Under the pieces are notes generated by a model. That model was not told the DNA's origin, searched no databases, and saw nothing but the letters and a program-made list of their open reading frames with translations. The position numbers were made by a program, and so were the translations under genes. DNA of 64,000 bases from Pedobacter schmidteae (lineage in GTDB: Bacteria > Bacteroidota > Bacteroidia > Sphingobacteriales > Sphingobacteriaceae), in the NCBI RefSeq assembly GCF_900564155.1, contig NZ_LS999839.1:3593097-3657096 (forward strand). Reading direction: 5' to 3'. Positions 53,601 to 60,976 of the stretch are shown one piece after another. The first letter of the stretch is position 1. Every line of letters begins with the position of its first letter.

Positions 53601-55063
53601 ACAATAGCGAACACTACCGTTTCGGCCATGGGTTTAAACATTTTACCTTCAATACCCACCAGTGATAAAAGGGGCAGGTACACGATCAGGATAATGATTT
53701 CGCCAAAAGTGGCACTGGCCCTAATTTTTGAGGCAGCAGTAAATACTTCCTTGTCCATTTGCTGCGCGGTAAGACGCGGCGTATTTTTAAACAGCTTGCT
53801 TTCGGTAAGCCGGAAGATGATGGCCTCGACAATGATAACGGCGCCATCTACAATTAAACCGAAATCGATAGCACCCAGACTCATCAGGTTGCCTGAAACG
53901 CCAAACAGGCGCATCATGGCGAAGGCAAACAGCATGGATAAAGGGATAACCGATGCAACGATCAGTCCCGCACGCCAGTTGCCCAGTAGCAACAACAGTA
54001 CAAAGATGACAATGAGGGCGCCTTCAATCAGATTTTTTTGTACCGTGCTGATGGAACGGCCTACCAGTTCTGTACGGTCTATATAAGGCTCTATCACTAC
54101 ACCTTCGGGCAATGTTTTCTGAATCTGCGTAATCCTTTCCTTTACATTGGCAATCACCTGGTTAAAATTTTCACCTTTCAGCATCAGGGTAATCCCTGCC
54201 ACCACTTCTCCGGTACCATTTCTGGTTACGGCGCCATACCGGGTGGCGGTACCATATTGTACGGTTCCAATATCACGGATCAGGACAGGCACTCCGCCGG
54301 CATTTTTGACTACTATTTTTTCTATATCGTCTAACGATTTTACCTGGCCAATGCCCCGTATGGTATAGGCATTGCTTTGTTGTTCGATGTAGGAGCCCCC
54401 GGTATTTTCGTTGTTATTTTTAAGTGCAGCATAAATTTGTGAAATGGTGACATTATTGGCATTTAGCTTTTCATTGTCCAACGCAATTTCATATTGTTTG
54501 ACATAGCCACCCCAGCCGCTTACTTCGGCTACGCCTTTGGTGCCGGCCAGTTGGGTGCGCACCACCCAATCCTGCAAGGTTCGGAGGTCGGTAGCCGAAT
54601 ATTTGCCTTCGTAGCCTTTTTTTGTATGCAGTACATACTGGTAAATTTCGCCCAGACCTGTTGTAATGGGGGCCAGGGCCGGCTCGGCCAGTCCATCCGG
54701 AATAATGCTTTCGGCCTCTTTCAGCTGTGCACCTACCTGTTGGCGGGCCCAGTAAATGTCGGTGTCATCCTCAAAAACGATGGTGATGACCGATATTCCT
54801 GAGCGGGATATGGAGCGCTTTTCGATCACATTGGGGATGTTGGCCATCGCCAGTTCAATAGGGGCGGTAATAAACTGTTCTACTTCCTGCGCGCCTAAGC
54901 TCGGGGCCTGTGAAATGATTTGTACCTGATTGTTGGTGATGTCGGGTACGGCATCAATGGGTAATTTGGTTAAGGAATAAATCCCCCAGATAATTAAAGC
55001 CAGGGTCATTACACCAATTGCCAGTTTATTCTTTATGGAGAATAAAATAATTCGGTTAAACAT
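50693..55063 (-). CDS. CzcA/CusA-type heavy-metal RND pump fused to a TolC-like outer-membrane factor
   Basis: The 1456-residue product has two parts. Residues 1-1041 are an RND pump: LPIDAVPDITNNQVQI, large periplasmic loops, GAIDFGLIVDGAVIIVEA in the heavy-metal RND group, and terminal membrane helices ending LFVLPCLYILVSG. From Met1042 (codon at 51940) the chain looks like an independent TolC protein: a signal-peptide-like stretch (KSIAVLFILLLAGAGFTG, cut site after AKA near 1066) and two outer-membrane efflux repeats to 1456. Fusions of this kind occur in Bacteroidota. Whether it is cut after translation is not known. Confidence 0.93.
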   Translation of the reverse strand: MFNRIILFSIKNKLAIGVMTLALIIWGIYSLTKLPIDAVPDITNNQVQIISQAPSLGAQEVEQFITAPIELAMANIPNVIEKRSISRSGISVITIVFEDDTDIYWARQQVGAQLKEAESIIPDGLAEPALAPITTGLGEIYQYVLHTKKGYEGKYSATDLRTLQDWVVRTQLAGTKGVAEVSGWGGYVKQYEIALDNEKLNANNVTISQIYAALKNNNENTGGSYIEQQSNAYTIRGIGQVKSLDDIEKIVVKNAGGVPVLIRDIGTVQYGTATRYGAVTRNGTGEVVAGITLMLKGENFNQVIANVKERITQIQKTLPEGVVIEPYIDRTELVGRSISTVQKNLIEGALIVIFVLLLLLGNWRAGLIVASVIPLSMLFAFAMMRLFGVSGNLMSLGAIDFGLIVDGAVIIVEAIIFRLTESKLFKNTPRLTAQQMDKEVFTAASKIRASATFGEIIILIVYLPLLSLVGIEGKMFKPMAETVVFAIVGAFILSLTYVPMVSALFLSKNTEHKRNISDKIMDFFKRIYQPMLERALRVKKLIVAIAIVCFAFTLWLFSNMGGEFLPQLEEGDLAVEIAMSQGTSLTQVVETFGKAEKILKDKFPEVKQVVTRIGSAEIPTDPMPVERGDMMVAMLPKEEWTSAKTKEEMSEKMEEALSILPGVNVEITQPMQMRFNELMTGVRQDVAIKIYGEDLDVLAQEANKVAKLIAPVKGVSEPFVEQVTGLPQVVVTYDRDKIAQYGLTIGDINSILKTAFAGNVAGVVFEGEKRFDMVVRLQRDLRENISSIENLYIPLPSGNKVPLNQLARVELKEAPAQISREDGKRRIYVGFNVKGRDVERTVAEIQQILDKKLKLPSGYYTTYGGQFQNLKEAKSRLSVAVPVAMLLILGLLYFTFRSFTQTILIFTAVPLSAIGGVFALLLRGMPFSISAGVGFIALFGVAVLNGIVLISYFNQLKEEGITDVYQRVMRGTAVRLRPVIMTAAVASLGFLPMALSGGAGAEVQKPLATVVIGGLLSATLLTLFVLPCLYILVSGRKKRTTMSAKSIAVLFILLLAGAGFTGTAKAQQAPVSVDTAIAMALKNNLQLKSSGLAVTQSKAMQKTAFDPGKTAFTVSQDPTGGGSNDNSISVSQSFAWPGLYKNQKKVLAGQTGLAEKSGNYTRSEITRDTRLAYYNLLYSINTLKVLSLQDSIYHNFIKKSEVRYKVGETSNLELITARNKYQEVQALKKAAETELAIQQLNLQQLLNVNTTITPQENTLPILPLADAGTTGSSNNPLIDVYQQQIAVAKAKIDLERSRTLPDLTLGYSQQFVIKSFDPANIGRGYTPGTRIAGIQLGIAVPLFNGAGRARINNEKIAVQIAETDYQRIQNQLNMQYQQELKNYAQHKTIADYFTSGGLKQADEQIRIAQVSYDLGEIGYIEFIQNMALAVQSKLNYLQTVNQLNQSVIQLQFLKGN

Positions 55064-55192
55064 ATAATACGTTAGTTATAAAGCATGCCGATAGCAGGAT
55101 TTGCCATTTAGCAGCTTGGGTAAATCATCTTTAAAAATTAATATGCCTGTTGTGATGACACTGTTTTTTACAGTGCAAAGGCAAAAGATTGA

Positions 55193-55516
55193 TTATACCA
55201 ATTGAGGAGGTTGCCAGATGTCGCCCGGAAATAAAATTACCCGACGGGACAGGTACTCAGGGAAATTATTATTCCTATTGACTACCGGTATTTCCGGTGC
55301 TTTAGTTACTGCAGCGGCAGCAACAAAGGCATGATAAGTACTGGCGTGAAAAAACGGAGAACAGGCATGTGGACTCTCGTGCGAATCCGTATGATTGTCT
55401 GAAGCTGCATAACAGGCATCTTCATGACCAGAAGCAAGCTTGGTTTCATTACCACAGCATGGCCATGCAGACAGCGCCAAAACATAAATGGTAAATATGA
55501 CAGCCAGAAACTTCAT
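55193..55516 (-). CDS. Small Cys/His-rich exported protein of the metal cluster (DUF6660-like)
   Basis: The 107-residue protein has an export signal and then a Cys/His-rich stretch (CCGNE, HEDACYA, HTDSHESPHACSPFFH) followed by a segment with PEYLSRRVILFPGDIWQPPQLV-type ending. I believe it belongs to the DUF6660 group seen before czcA genes in Bacteroidota, but this is from memory. The composition suggests periplasmic metal binding. It lies first in the minus-strand metal cluster, 129 bp before the pump gene. That gap has only a 6-bp CACTGT/ACAGTG stem and AT-rich sequence. Confidence 0.75.
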   Translation of the reverse strand: MKFLAVIFTIYVLALSAWPCCGNETKLASGHEDACYAASDNHTDSHESPHACSPFFHASTYHAFVAAAAVTKAPEIPVVNRNNNFPEYLSRRVILFPGDIWQPPQLV

Positions 55517-55519
55517 ATC

Positions 55520-55561
55520 ACAAACTTAATTGTTTTTTTTAGAATACAAATTAAGGTTTGT
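55520..55561 (-). promoter_or_regulatory. Promoter with inverted repeat at the head of the metal cluster
   Basis: On the minus strand TTTG (55547-55550), an 18-bp spacer and TAAGTTTG (55521-55528) match the Bacteroidota consensus well. The same DNA is an inverted repeat: ACAAACTTAATTGT at 55520-55533 and ACAAATTAAGGTTTGT at 55546-55561, so a repressor could cover both elements. The -7 box ends 5 nt before the ATG at 55516, which implies a leaderless or nearly leaderless transcript. Confidence 0.6.
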
Positions 55562-55663
55562 CTTTTTTACCACTTGTTTTACTTTAAAGTTAAATTAAAT
55601 CGTTGGTTTGATACTATACGCTTAAAGATTTCTTAATGTAATGGGAATATTACAGCTGTAGAT

Positions 55664-56263
55664 TTGAAAAAAAAACATATCGAAACAACAGCTACCCCTT
55701 TATGTGCGTCCCTTATGGCCTCCTTAAAAAAAGGAGATACCCATGCTATGGAAAACATTTACAGGAATTACTGGGCGGATGTACTGGACACTACCTTTAA
55801 GCGGGTGGGCGACGAGGAGGTAGCACAGGACATTACTCAGGAGATTTTTATTTCCCTTTGGGAAAACCGGGAACGCTTGGCTATTGAGGGCAGTTTGGCT
55901 GCCTACCTGCATGGAGCTGTGAAATATAAAGTGATCAATTATTTCAAATCGGCCATTGTAAAGGATAAACATAAGGAAGACCTGGCTTTGTTGATAGGTG
56001 AGCAAACCGAGGCATCTGCAGCACATCAACTGATGCTTAAAGATCTGAATAAAGAGATTGACCAGGCCATACTGAGCTTGCCGGAAAAGATGCGTCAGGT
56101 GTTTTTGATGAGCCGGAGACAGGAAAAATCCATCAGTGAAATTTCTGCAGAGTTGGGATTGTCGGCCCAAACGGTAAAGAACCAGATTTCTGCAGCCCTG
56201 AAAGTCATGAAAGAGCGGTTATCCTATCTGCTCTTTTTGCTGGCAATTATACTGTTGGTATAG
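55664..56263 (+). CDS. FecI-type ECF sigma factor of the second SusCD locus
   Basis: The open frame begins at TTG 55664 (199 residues), but ATG 55715 gives MASLKKGDTHAMENIYRNYW, closer to the usual length and start of the family. A TAGATTTG box at 55659-55666, if it is a -7 element, would also exclude the TTG start. Region 2 (DEEVAQDITQEIFISLWENRE) and region 4 (LPEKMRQVFLMSRRQEKSISEISAELGLS) are complete. The C-terminus is hydrophobic (LSYLLFLLAIILLV), as in the sigma factor at 253. Partner FecR is at 56460. Confidence 0.93.
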   Translation: MKKKHIETTATPLCASLMASLKKGDTHAMENIYRNYWADVLDTTFKRVGDEEVAQDITQEIFISLWENRERLAIEGSLAAYLHGAVKYKVINYFKSAIVKDKHKEDLALLIGEQTEASAAHQLMLKDLNKEIDQAILSLPEKMRQVFLMSRRQEKSISEISAELGLSAQTVKNQISAALKVMKERLSYLLFLLAIILLV

Positions 56264-56278
56264 GCTTTTCCTCACATG

Positions 56279-56350
56279 GTTCACACATTCTACACATATC
56301 CTTCACAAAAAGGTACCCTTTTGTGGGTTTTGTGTGAAGGATGTGTGAAC
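56279..56350 (+). promoter_or_regulatory. Long imperfect hairpin between sigma and anti-sigma genes
   Basis: GTTCACACAT at 56279 pairs with ATGTGTGAAC at 56341-56350. Inside, ATCCTTCAC pairs with GTGTGAAGGAT-like sequence after a 9-nt bulge, and a small stem around GGTACC closes the top. The repeated TTCACA/TGTGAA words make the whole 196-bp gap unusual. It may attenuate or stabilise the bicistronic message, or carry protein-binding sites. Confidence 0.6.
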
Positions 56351-56459
56351 AAGCTGTGAAGAATCGCCAATCTTGTGAATAAAAATGCTATTCGGTGTTA
56401 ACGTAAGCTTAACAGAACCTTAACCTTTTTCGCTGGTACTACTTTTCTTTTGAACTGAC

Positions 56460-57425
56460 ATGTATATGATGACAAAAGAAGAACAGGCAAAAGAACTGCT
56501 AAGAAAATATACCGATGGAGAAGCTACTGCTGAAGAGCGGCAGGAAGTTGAGCGCTGGTATAACAAGTATGAAAACAACGGCCGGCATATACCCGGGCAA
56601 AGAAAGGCGGAGATAGGGGAACAGATTTTTCGGAAGCTGAGTGCAGCAATGGAAGAAGATAGAAGAGGGAACACTTTGCGCTTGATGAATTGGACAAGAC
56701 TGGCCGGTATTGCTGCGGTTTTATTGCTGGTATCGGCCCTGGCTATCATTTTCTGGCCCGTGTCAAAACAAGGCGCTGTGGAGCGGATGGCGACAATCAG
56801 TACTACGGCTTCAGAAACTAAAACCATTGTACTTGCCGATGGCTCTGAAATCAATCTGAAGCCATCCGGTAAATTGATGTATCCTGCCAGGTTTAAAGCC
56901 GACAGCCGTACAGTGGCGCTTACTGAGGGGGAAGCTTTCTTTAAAATTGCGCATGATGAACATCGGCCCTTTATGGTTAAAACTGCAGGGGGACTATATA
57001 CCAGGGTATTGGGTACTTCATTTAACATCAGGTCTTATGGCAGTACCCGGAAAATTTGTATTGCGGTATCGACCGGAAAAGTGGCCGTGGGCAATGCACA
57101 GCAGGTATTTGGTACTTTGACCAAAGGACAGCAGCTGACTTATGATAAGCATGATCTGCGTGCGGTAATTGATTATACGCCGAAGCCGGTATATGTCAAT
57201 ATTGAATTTGATGGCGAGACTTTATTAAAAGCTTGTAAAAGGCTGGAATACATTTATGGAGTCCGGATCAACCTGGCTACAAAAACTTTAAATCATCTGA
57301 AATGTACGGCTACATTCAACAGCAGGCAAAGTCCTGATGAAATTATTGACCTGATTTGCAGTCTGCATCAACTAAAAGTAGTGCAATTGGCCGACGGTAA
57401 AACCTTTAATCTATATAAAAAATGA
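56460..57425 (+). CDS. FecR-type anti-sigma factor of the second locus
   Basis: The 321-residue protein has an N-terminal cytoplasmic part, one membrane helix at about residues 80-100 (IAAVLLLVSALAIIFWPV), a FecR domain at about 120-215 (LADGSEINLKPSGKLMYP, LTEGEAFFKIAHD) and a DUF4974-type end (FDGETLLKACKRLEYIYGV). It is shorter than the anti-sigma factor at 906. It should hold the sigma factor at 55664 and read the STN domain of the SusC encoded next. Confidence 0.95.
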   Translation: MYMMTKEEQAKELLRKYTDGEATAEERQEVERWYNKYENNGRHIPGQRKAEIGEQIFRKLSAAMEEDRRGNTLRLMNWTRLAGIAAVLLLVSALAIIFWPVSKQGAVERMATISTTASETKTIVLADGSEINLKPSGKLMYPARFKADSRTVALTEGEAFFKIAHDEHRPFMVKTAGGLYTRVLGTSFNIRSYGSTRKICIAVSTGKVAVGNAQQVFGTLTKGQQLTYDKHDLRAVIDYTPKPVYVNIEFDGETLLKACKRLEYIYGVRINLATKTLNHLKCTATFNSRQSPDEIIDLICSLHQLKVVQLADGKTFNLYKK

Positions 57426-57448
57426 GCGTATAAACGGATATGTTATTA

Positions 57449-57482
57449 ACCGGCACTGATCAGATCAGCACCGGTATTTTTT
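57449..57482 (+). promoter_or_regulatory. Hairpin plus T run in the second fecR-susC gap
   Basis: ACCGGCACTGATC and GATCAGCACCGGT form a stem with a two-base internal mismatch (57449-57475), followed by six T (57477-57482). This is the layout of an intrinsic terminator or attenuator, placed 84 nt after which the susC start codon is reached at 57560. The first locus has a hairpin in the equivalent place but without the T run. Confidence 0.65.
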
Positions 57483-57559
57483 GGAGCCGGCTGCTAACGC
57501 CAATTATGCAGCCAGGCAAATTTTAAAACACTGTTCAATGTTAAAAAACAAATAAATAT

Positions 57560-60500
57560 ATGAAACAATCCTCATATAAGAGGTCAACAGCTCTTTATAA
57601 AGCCATGAAATATTCATTTTTAACTTTTTCAATTCTGTGTACCATCTGCGGCACACTGCTGGCCTCGCCGGGAATGGCCCAGCGGCTGGAAAAAAGTAGA
57701 GTTAGTTTAAAGATAACAAAGGAGAAAGGTACCGCCAGAATTTTGAAAGAAATTGAAGCCGGTACAGGTTTGCGTTTTATTTATAATCCTGATGTGCTGC
57801 TGGACAATAAGGGAAGCAGCGACGAAACTTTTAAAAACGAAAAGGTAGAAACGGTGCTTAGAAAATTAGGTTTCAGCTGTACAGAAAAAGGTGATTTTAT
57901 TATTCTGAAAAATATTCCTTTACCTCCAAAAAAGGCCGACAGGGTAATTAGCGGAGTAGTTAAGGATACCACCGGACTGGTTATGCCTGGTGTATCGGTT
58001 AAAGTGCTGGGAACTACTAAGGCTACAACAACTGATGCGAATGGTAAGTATAGCATTGCTGTTGGAGACGATGCTGTGTTGTCTTTTTCGATGGTAGGTT
58101 ATAAAACCAGGCAGCTTAGGGTTGACGGTGGGGCAATTTTTAATGTGACTTTGCTGGAAGATAAATCATTGCTGAGCGAAGTAGTGGTTGTAGGCTATGG
58201 TACACAAAAGAAGGCTACCCTTACCGGTGCTGTAAGTTTAGTACCTTTAGATCAGCTGTCGTCACGCTCGGTAAACAGTGTAGGCGAAGTATTGGCGGGA
58301 AAATCGCCTGGCATAGTGGTGACCAATGAAGGTGGCGACCCCACCTCAACGCCTCGCGTAAACATCAGGGGAGCAGGTGGTATCAATGGCGAGAATCCTT
58401 TGTATGTGATAGATGGGGTTATTGTAGTTGGATCGCCCATTGTGAAATCTGATGGGAGCATCATCAACGGAGCACCGGTTATCAATCCTAATGATATTGA
58501 ATCGATTTCGGTGTTGAAAGATGGTTCGGCAGCTATTTATGGTGCCAGGGCCTCTGGTGGTGTAATTCTGATTACCACCAAAAAAGGAAAGCAAGGCGCT
58601 TTACGTATTGATTTTGATGGTAAAATAGGGCAACAGAGTGCCTGGAAGAAACTGAAACCATTGGATGCTGCGCAACGGGCCAAGATAGCCGCAACGGCGG
58701 CCAGGAATGGCAATTCGGATCTTCTTCCTGCCTTTGATCCTGCAAAATATCCGGACGGACTGATTACCCGTACCAACTGGATGGATGAGGTGTTCAGAAC
58801 AGGAACAACGCAGGATTATAACCTGGGTGTTTCGGGCGGGACCGAAAAATCGAATGTATACCTGAGTTTTAATTACCGTAAGGCCGAAGGTATTGTGCTG
58901 AATACGAAGGTGGAACGCTATAATTTTCGTGTCAATTCTGACCATCAGCTTACACCCTGGTTAAAAGTAGGAGAAAATCTGTCTTTTAGCAGCACCAACG
59001 GGCAGGGAGCCAACACCAGCAATGACTATACCGGTGCATTGTTATCGGCCATTTATTATCCCACCAATGGTACGCCCTATAACCCGGATGGCTCGTTTGC
59101 AGGTTTACCTGGTGGAGCGTATGCCGGTGATTATGGAGATATTGTGAATCCGGTTGCCGAACTGATGCGTATAGACATCAACAAGCCGGAAAATATTTTG
59201 GTGATTAACCCATATGCTTCGGTTAATCTGGCCAAAGGTTTGATATTCAGATCTAATTTGGGGGTAACGAAAGGCTTTTATCACAGTAAAATTTTTACGC
59301 CGAAACGCCCGGAGGTTGGAAAGCCTATGTTGATCAATTCGCTGGAAGAAACAGACCGGACTTTAACAGACATTCTTGCCGAGCAGATACTGAATTATAA
59401 GAAGGACTTTGCCGATCATCATCTGGATTTTACGGGAGGTTTTTCTTTTCAGAAAACGAAATACAAAGGTTTTTCTGTAGTGGGACGTAATTTTGATGAT
59501 GAGGCTCCTTCTAAAAGATACCTGGTAAATGCTTCGGTGTTTGAACCTGCGGTAAGCGATTTGGTATCTACCGCACTTTCTTCTTTATTTTTAAGGGTTA
59601 ATTATAATTATGCGGATAAATATTTGCTGTCGTTAATTGGTCGCCGCGACGGATCATCATTGATTCCAAAGGCAGAAAACAAATTCCGTAATTATTATTC
59701 TGTATCTGCAGGTTGGGTGCTGAGCAAGGAGAACTTCTTAAAAGAAAGCAGCTGGTTAAGTGAATTGAAACTGCGAGGCAGTTATGGTTTGCTGGGTAAT
59801 CTGGCCAGTTTACAGCCTACTGACGTGAGTCCGTTGTTGAATAAAACGATTTCTTATTTTGGCCAGACACCCACTTTACAAAACGGATATGTATCCAGTA
59901 TGCTGGAAAATCAGGATTTGAAATGGGCGGAGTCTAAACAAACCAATATTGGTCTGGACCTGGCTGTGATGAAAAACAGTCTGACCCTGACTGCCGATTA
60001 TTTTGTTAAAAATACCGATAAAATGATCCTGAAAAAGCCTTTGGCCGGAACTGCGGGATTAAATACACAAACCATTAATGCAGGTTTGGTAAGAGACAGA
60101 GGGATAGAATTGGGCATTACTTATAGCAGTGCAAAGGAAAAAGAGTTTAACTACTCGGTAAACGCCAGTCTGACTAAAATAAACAACAAAGTAGTTAAAC
60201 TGGCACCAGGTCTGGAAACGATTGCTATAGGCAATAACTTTAGAAATGAGCTTGCGCCATTGTATATCAAAGAGGGACAGCCTTTGTACAGTTATTTTGT
60301 AAGGAAAACGATGGGTATATTTCAGACTCAGGAAGAGGTTGACAATTACAAAAATTCAAAAGGGGTAAAGATTCAGCCTAAGGCACGTCCGGGTGATTTT
60401 AAATTTGCTGACCTGGACGATAGTGGTTCTATTGATGGCCAGGATCGCTATTTCGCAGGAAGTGCCTATCCTGATTTTTCTTATGGTTTGAGCTTTAATG

Positions 60501-60958
60501 CCAATTATAAAAATTTTGACCTGAATATTTTTGCGCAGGGTGTTCACAACAACAAATTGTTTAATGCAGTAAAACGGACAACCTACAGTGCCAGTGGTCC
60601 TTCATACAACAAATTGGTGGGGATTCTGGATGCCTGGTCGCCGGAAAACCCGAACGGAAAAGTGCCTATCATTTCTACTTCCGATGACAATGGAAACTTT
60701 AACGCTTCTGATTTTTATGTAGAAAATGGTTCTTATTTGCGTTTGCGCAATATCACCCTGGGTTATTCTCTTCCAAAATCTATTTCGGGTAAGTTGAAAA
60801 CCAGCTTGATCCGTGTATATGTAACTTCAAACAACCTGTTTACGATTACCAAATATTCAGGATTTGATCCGGAGATTGGGATGGACAATTACGGATTAGA
60901 CGTGGGCCGTTATCCACAGGCCAGAAGTTTCCTGTTGGGTTTAAGTGTGAGTTTGTAA
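57560..60958 (+). CDS. SusC/RagA-type TonB-linked transporter with STN domain, second locus
   Basis: The 1132-residue protein has a signal peptide (cut near GMAQ, residue 41), an STN domain at about 50-115 (ARILKEIEAGTGLRFIYNP), a carboxypeptidase-regulatory-like domain at about 127-210 (VVKDTTGLVMPGVSVKVLG), the SEVVVVGYGTQKK plug entry at about 211-225 and a barrel ending LLGLSVSL. It forms the outer-membrane gate of the second nutrient locus. SusD follows 18 bp downstream. Confidence 0.96.
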   Translation: MKQSSYKRSTALYKAMKYSFLTFSILCTICGTLLASPGMAQRLEKSRVSLKITKEKGTARILKEIEAGTGLRFIYNPDVLLDNKGSSDETFKNEKVETVLRKLGFSCTEKGDFIILKNIPLPPKKADRVISGVVKDTTGLVMPGVSVKVLGTTKATTTDANGKYSIAVGDDAVLSFSMVGYKTRQLRVDGGAIFNVTLLEDKSLLSEVVVVGYGTQKKATLTGAVSLVPLDQLSSRSVNSVGEVLAGKSPGIVVTNEGGDPTSTPRVNIRGAGGINGENPLYVIDGVIVVGSPIVKSDGSIINGAPVINPNDIESISVLKDGSAAIYGARASGGVILITTKKGKQGALRIDFDGKIGQQSAWKKLKPLDAAQRAKIAATAARNGNSDLLPAFDPAKYPDGLITRTNWMDEVFRTGTTQDYNLGVSGGTEKSNVYLSFNYRKAEGIVLNTKVERYNFRVNSDHQLTPWLKVGENLSFSSTNGQGANTSNDYTGALLSAIYYPTNGTPYNPDGSFAGLPGGAYAGDYGDIVNPVAELMRIDINKPENILVINPYASVNLAKGLIFRSNLGVTKGFYHSKIFTPKRPEVGKPMLINSLEETDRTLTDILAEQILNYKKDFADHHLDFTGGFSFQKTKYKGFSVVGRNFDDEAPSKRYLVNASVFEPAVSDLVSTALSSLFLRVNYNYADKYLLSLIGRRDGSSLIPKAENKFRNYYSVSAGWVLSKENFLKESSWLSELKLRGSYGLLGNLASLQPTDVSPLLNKTISYFGQTPTLQNGYVSSMLENQDLKWAESKQTNIGLDLAVMKNSLTLTADYFVKNTDKMILKKPLAGTAGLNTQTINAGLVRDRGIELGITYSSAKEKEFNYSVNASLTKINNKVVKLAPGLETIAIGNNFRNELAPLYIKEGQPLYSYFVRKTMGIFQTQEEVDNYKNSKGVKIQPKARPGDFKFADLDDSGSIDGQDRYFAGSAYPDFSYGLSFNANYKNFDLNIFAQGVHNNKLFNAVKRTTYSASGPSYNKLVGILDAWSPENPNGKVPIISTSDDNGNFNASDFYVENGSYLRLRNITLGYSLPKSISGKLKTSLIRVYVTSNNLFTITKYSGFDPEIGMDNYGLDVGRYPQARSFLLGLSVSL

Positions 60959-60976
60959 CCGATAAAAAAGAAAAAG

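Noticed and set aside
55158..55176. CACTGT-TTTTT-ACAGTG stem between the small Cys/His protein and the pump gene
   Set aside because: Only 6 bp with the T run in the loop; not strong enough for a terminator.
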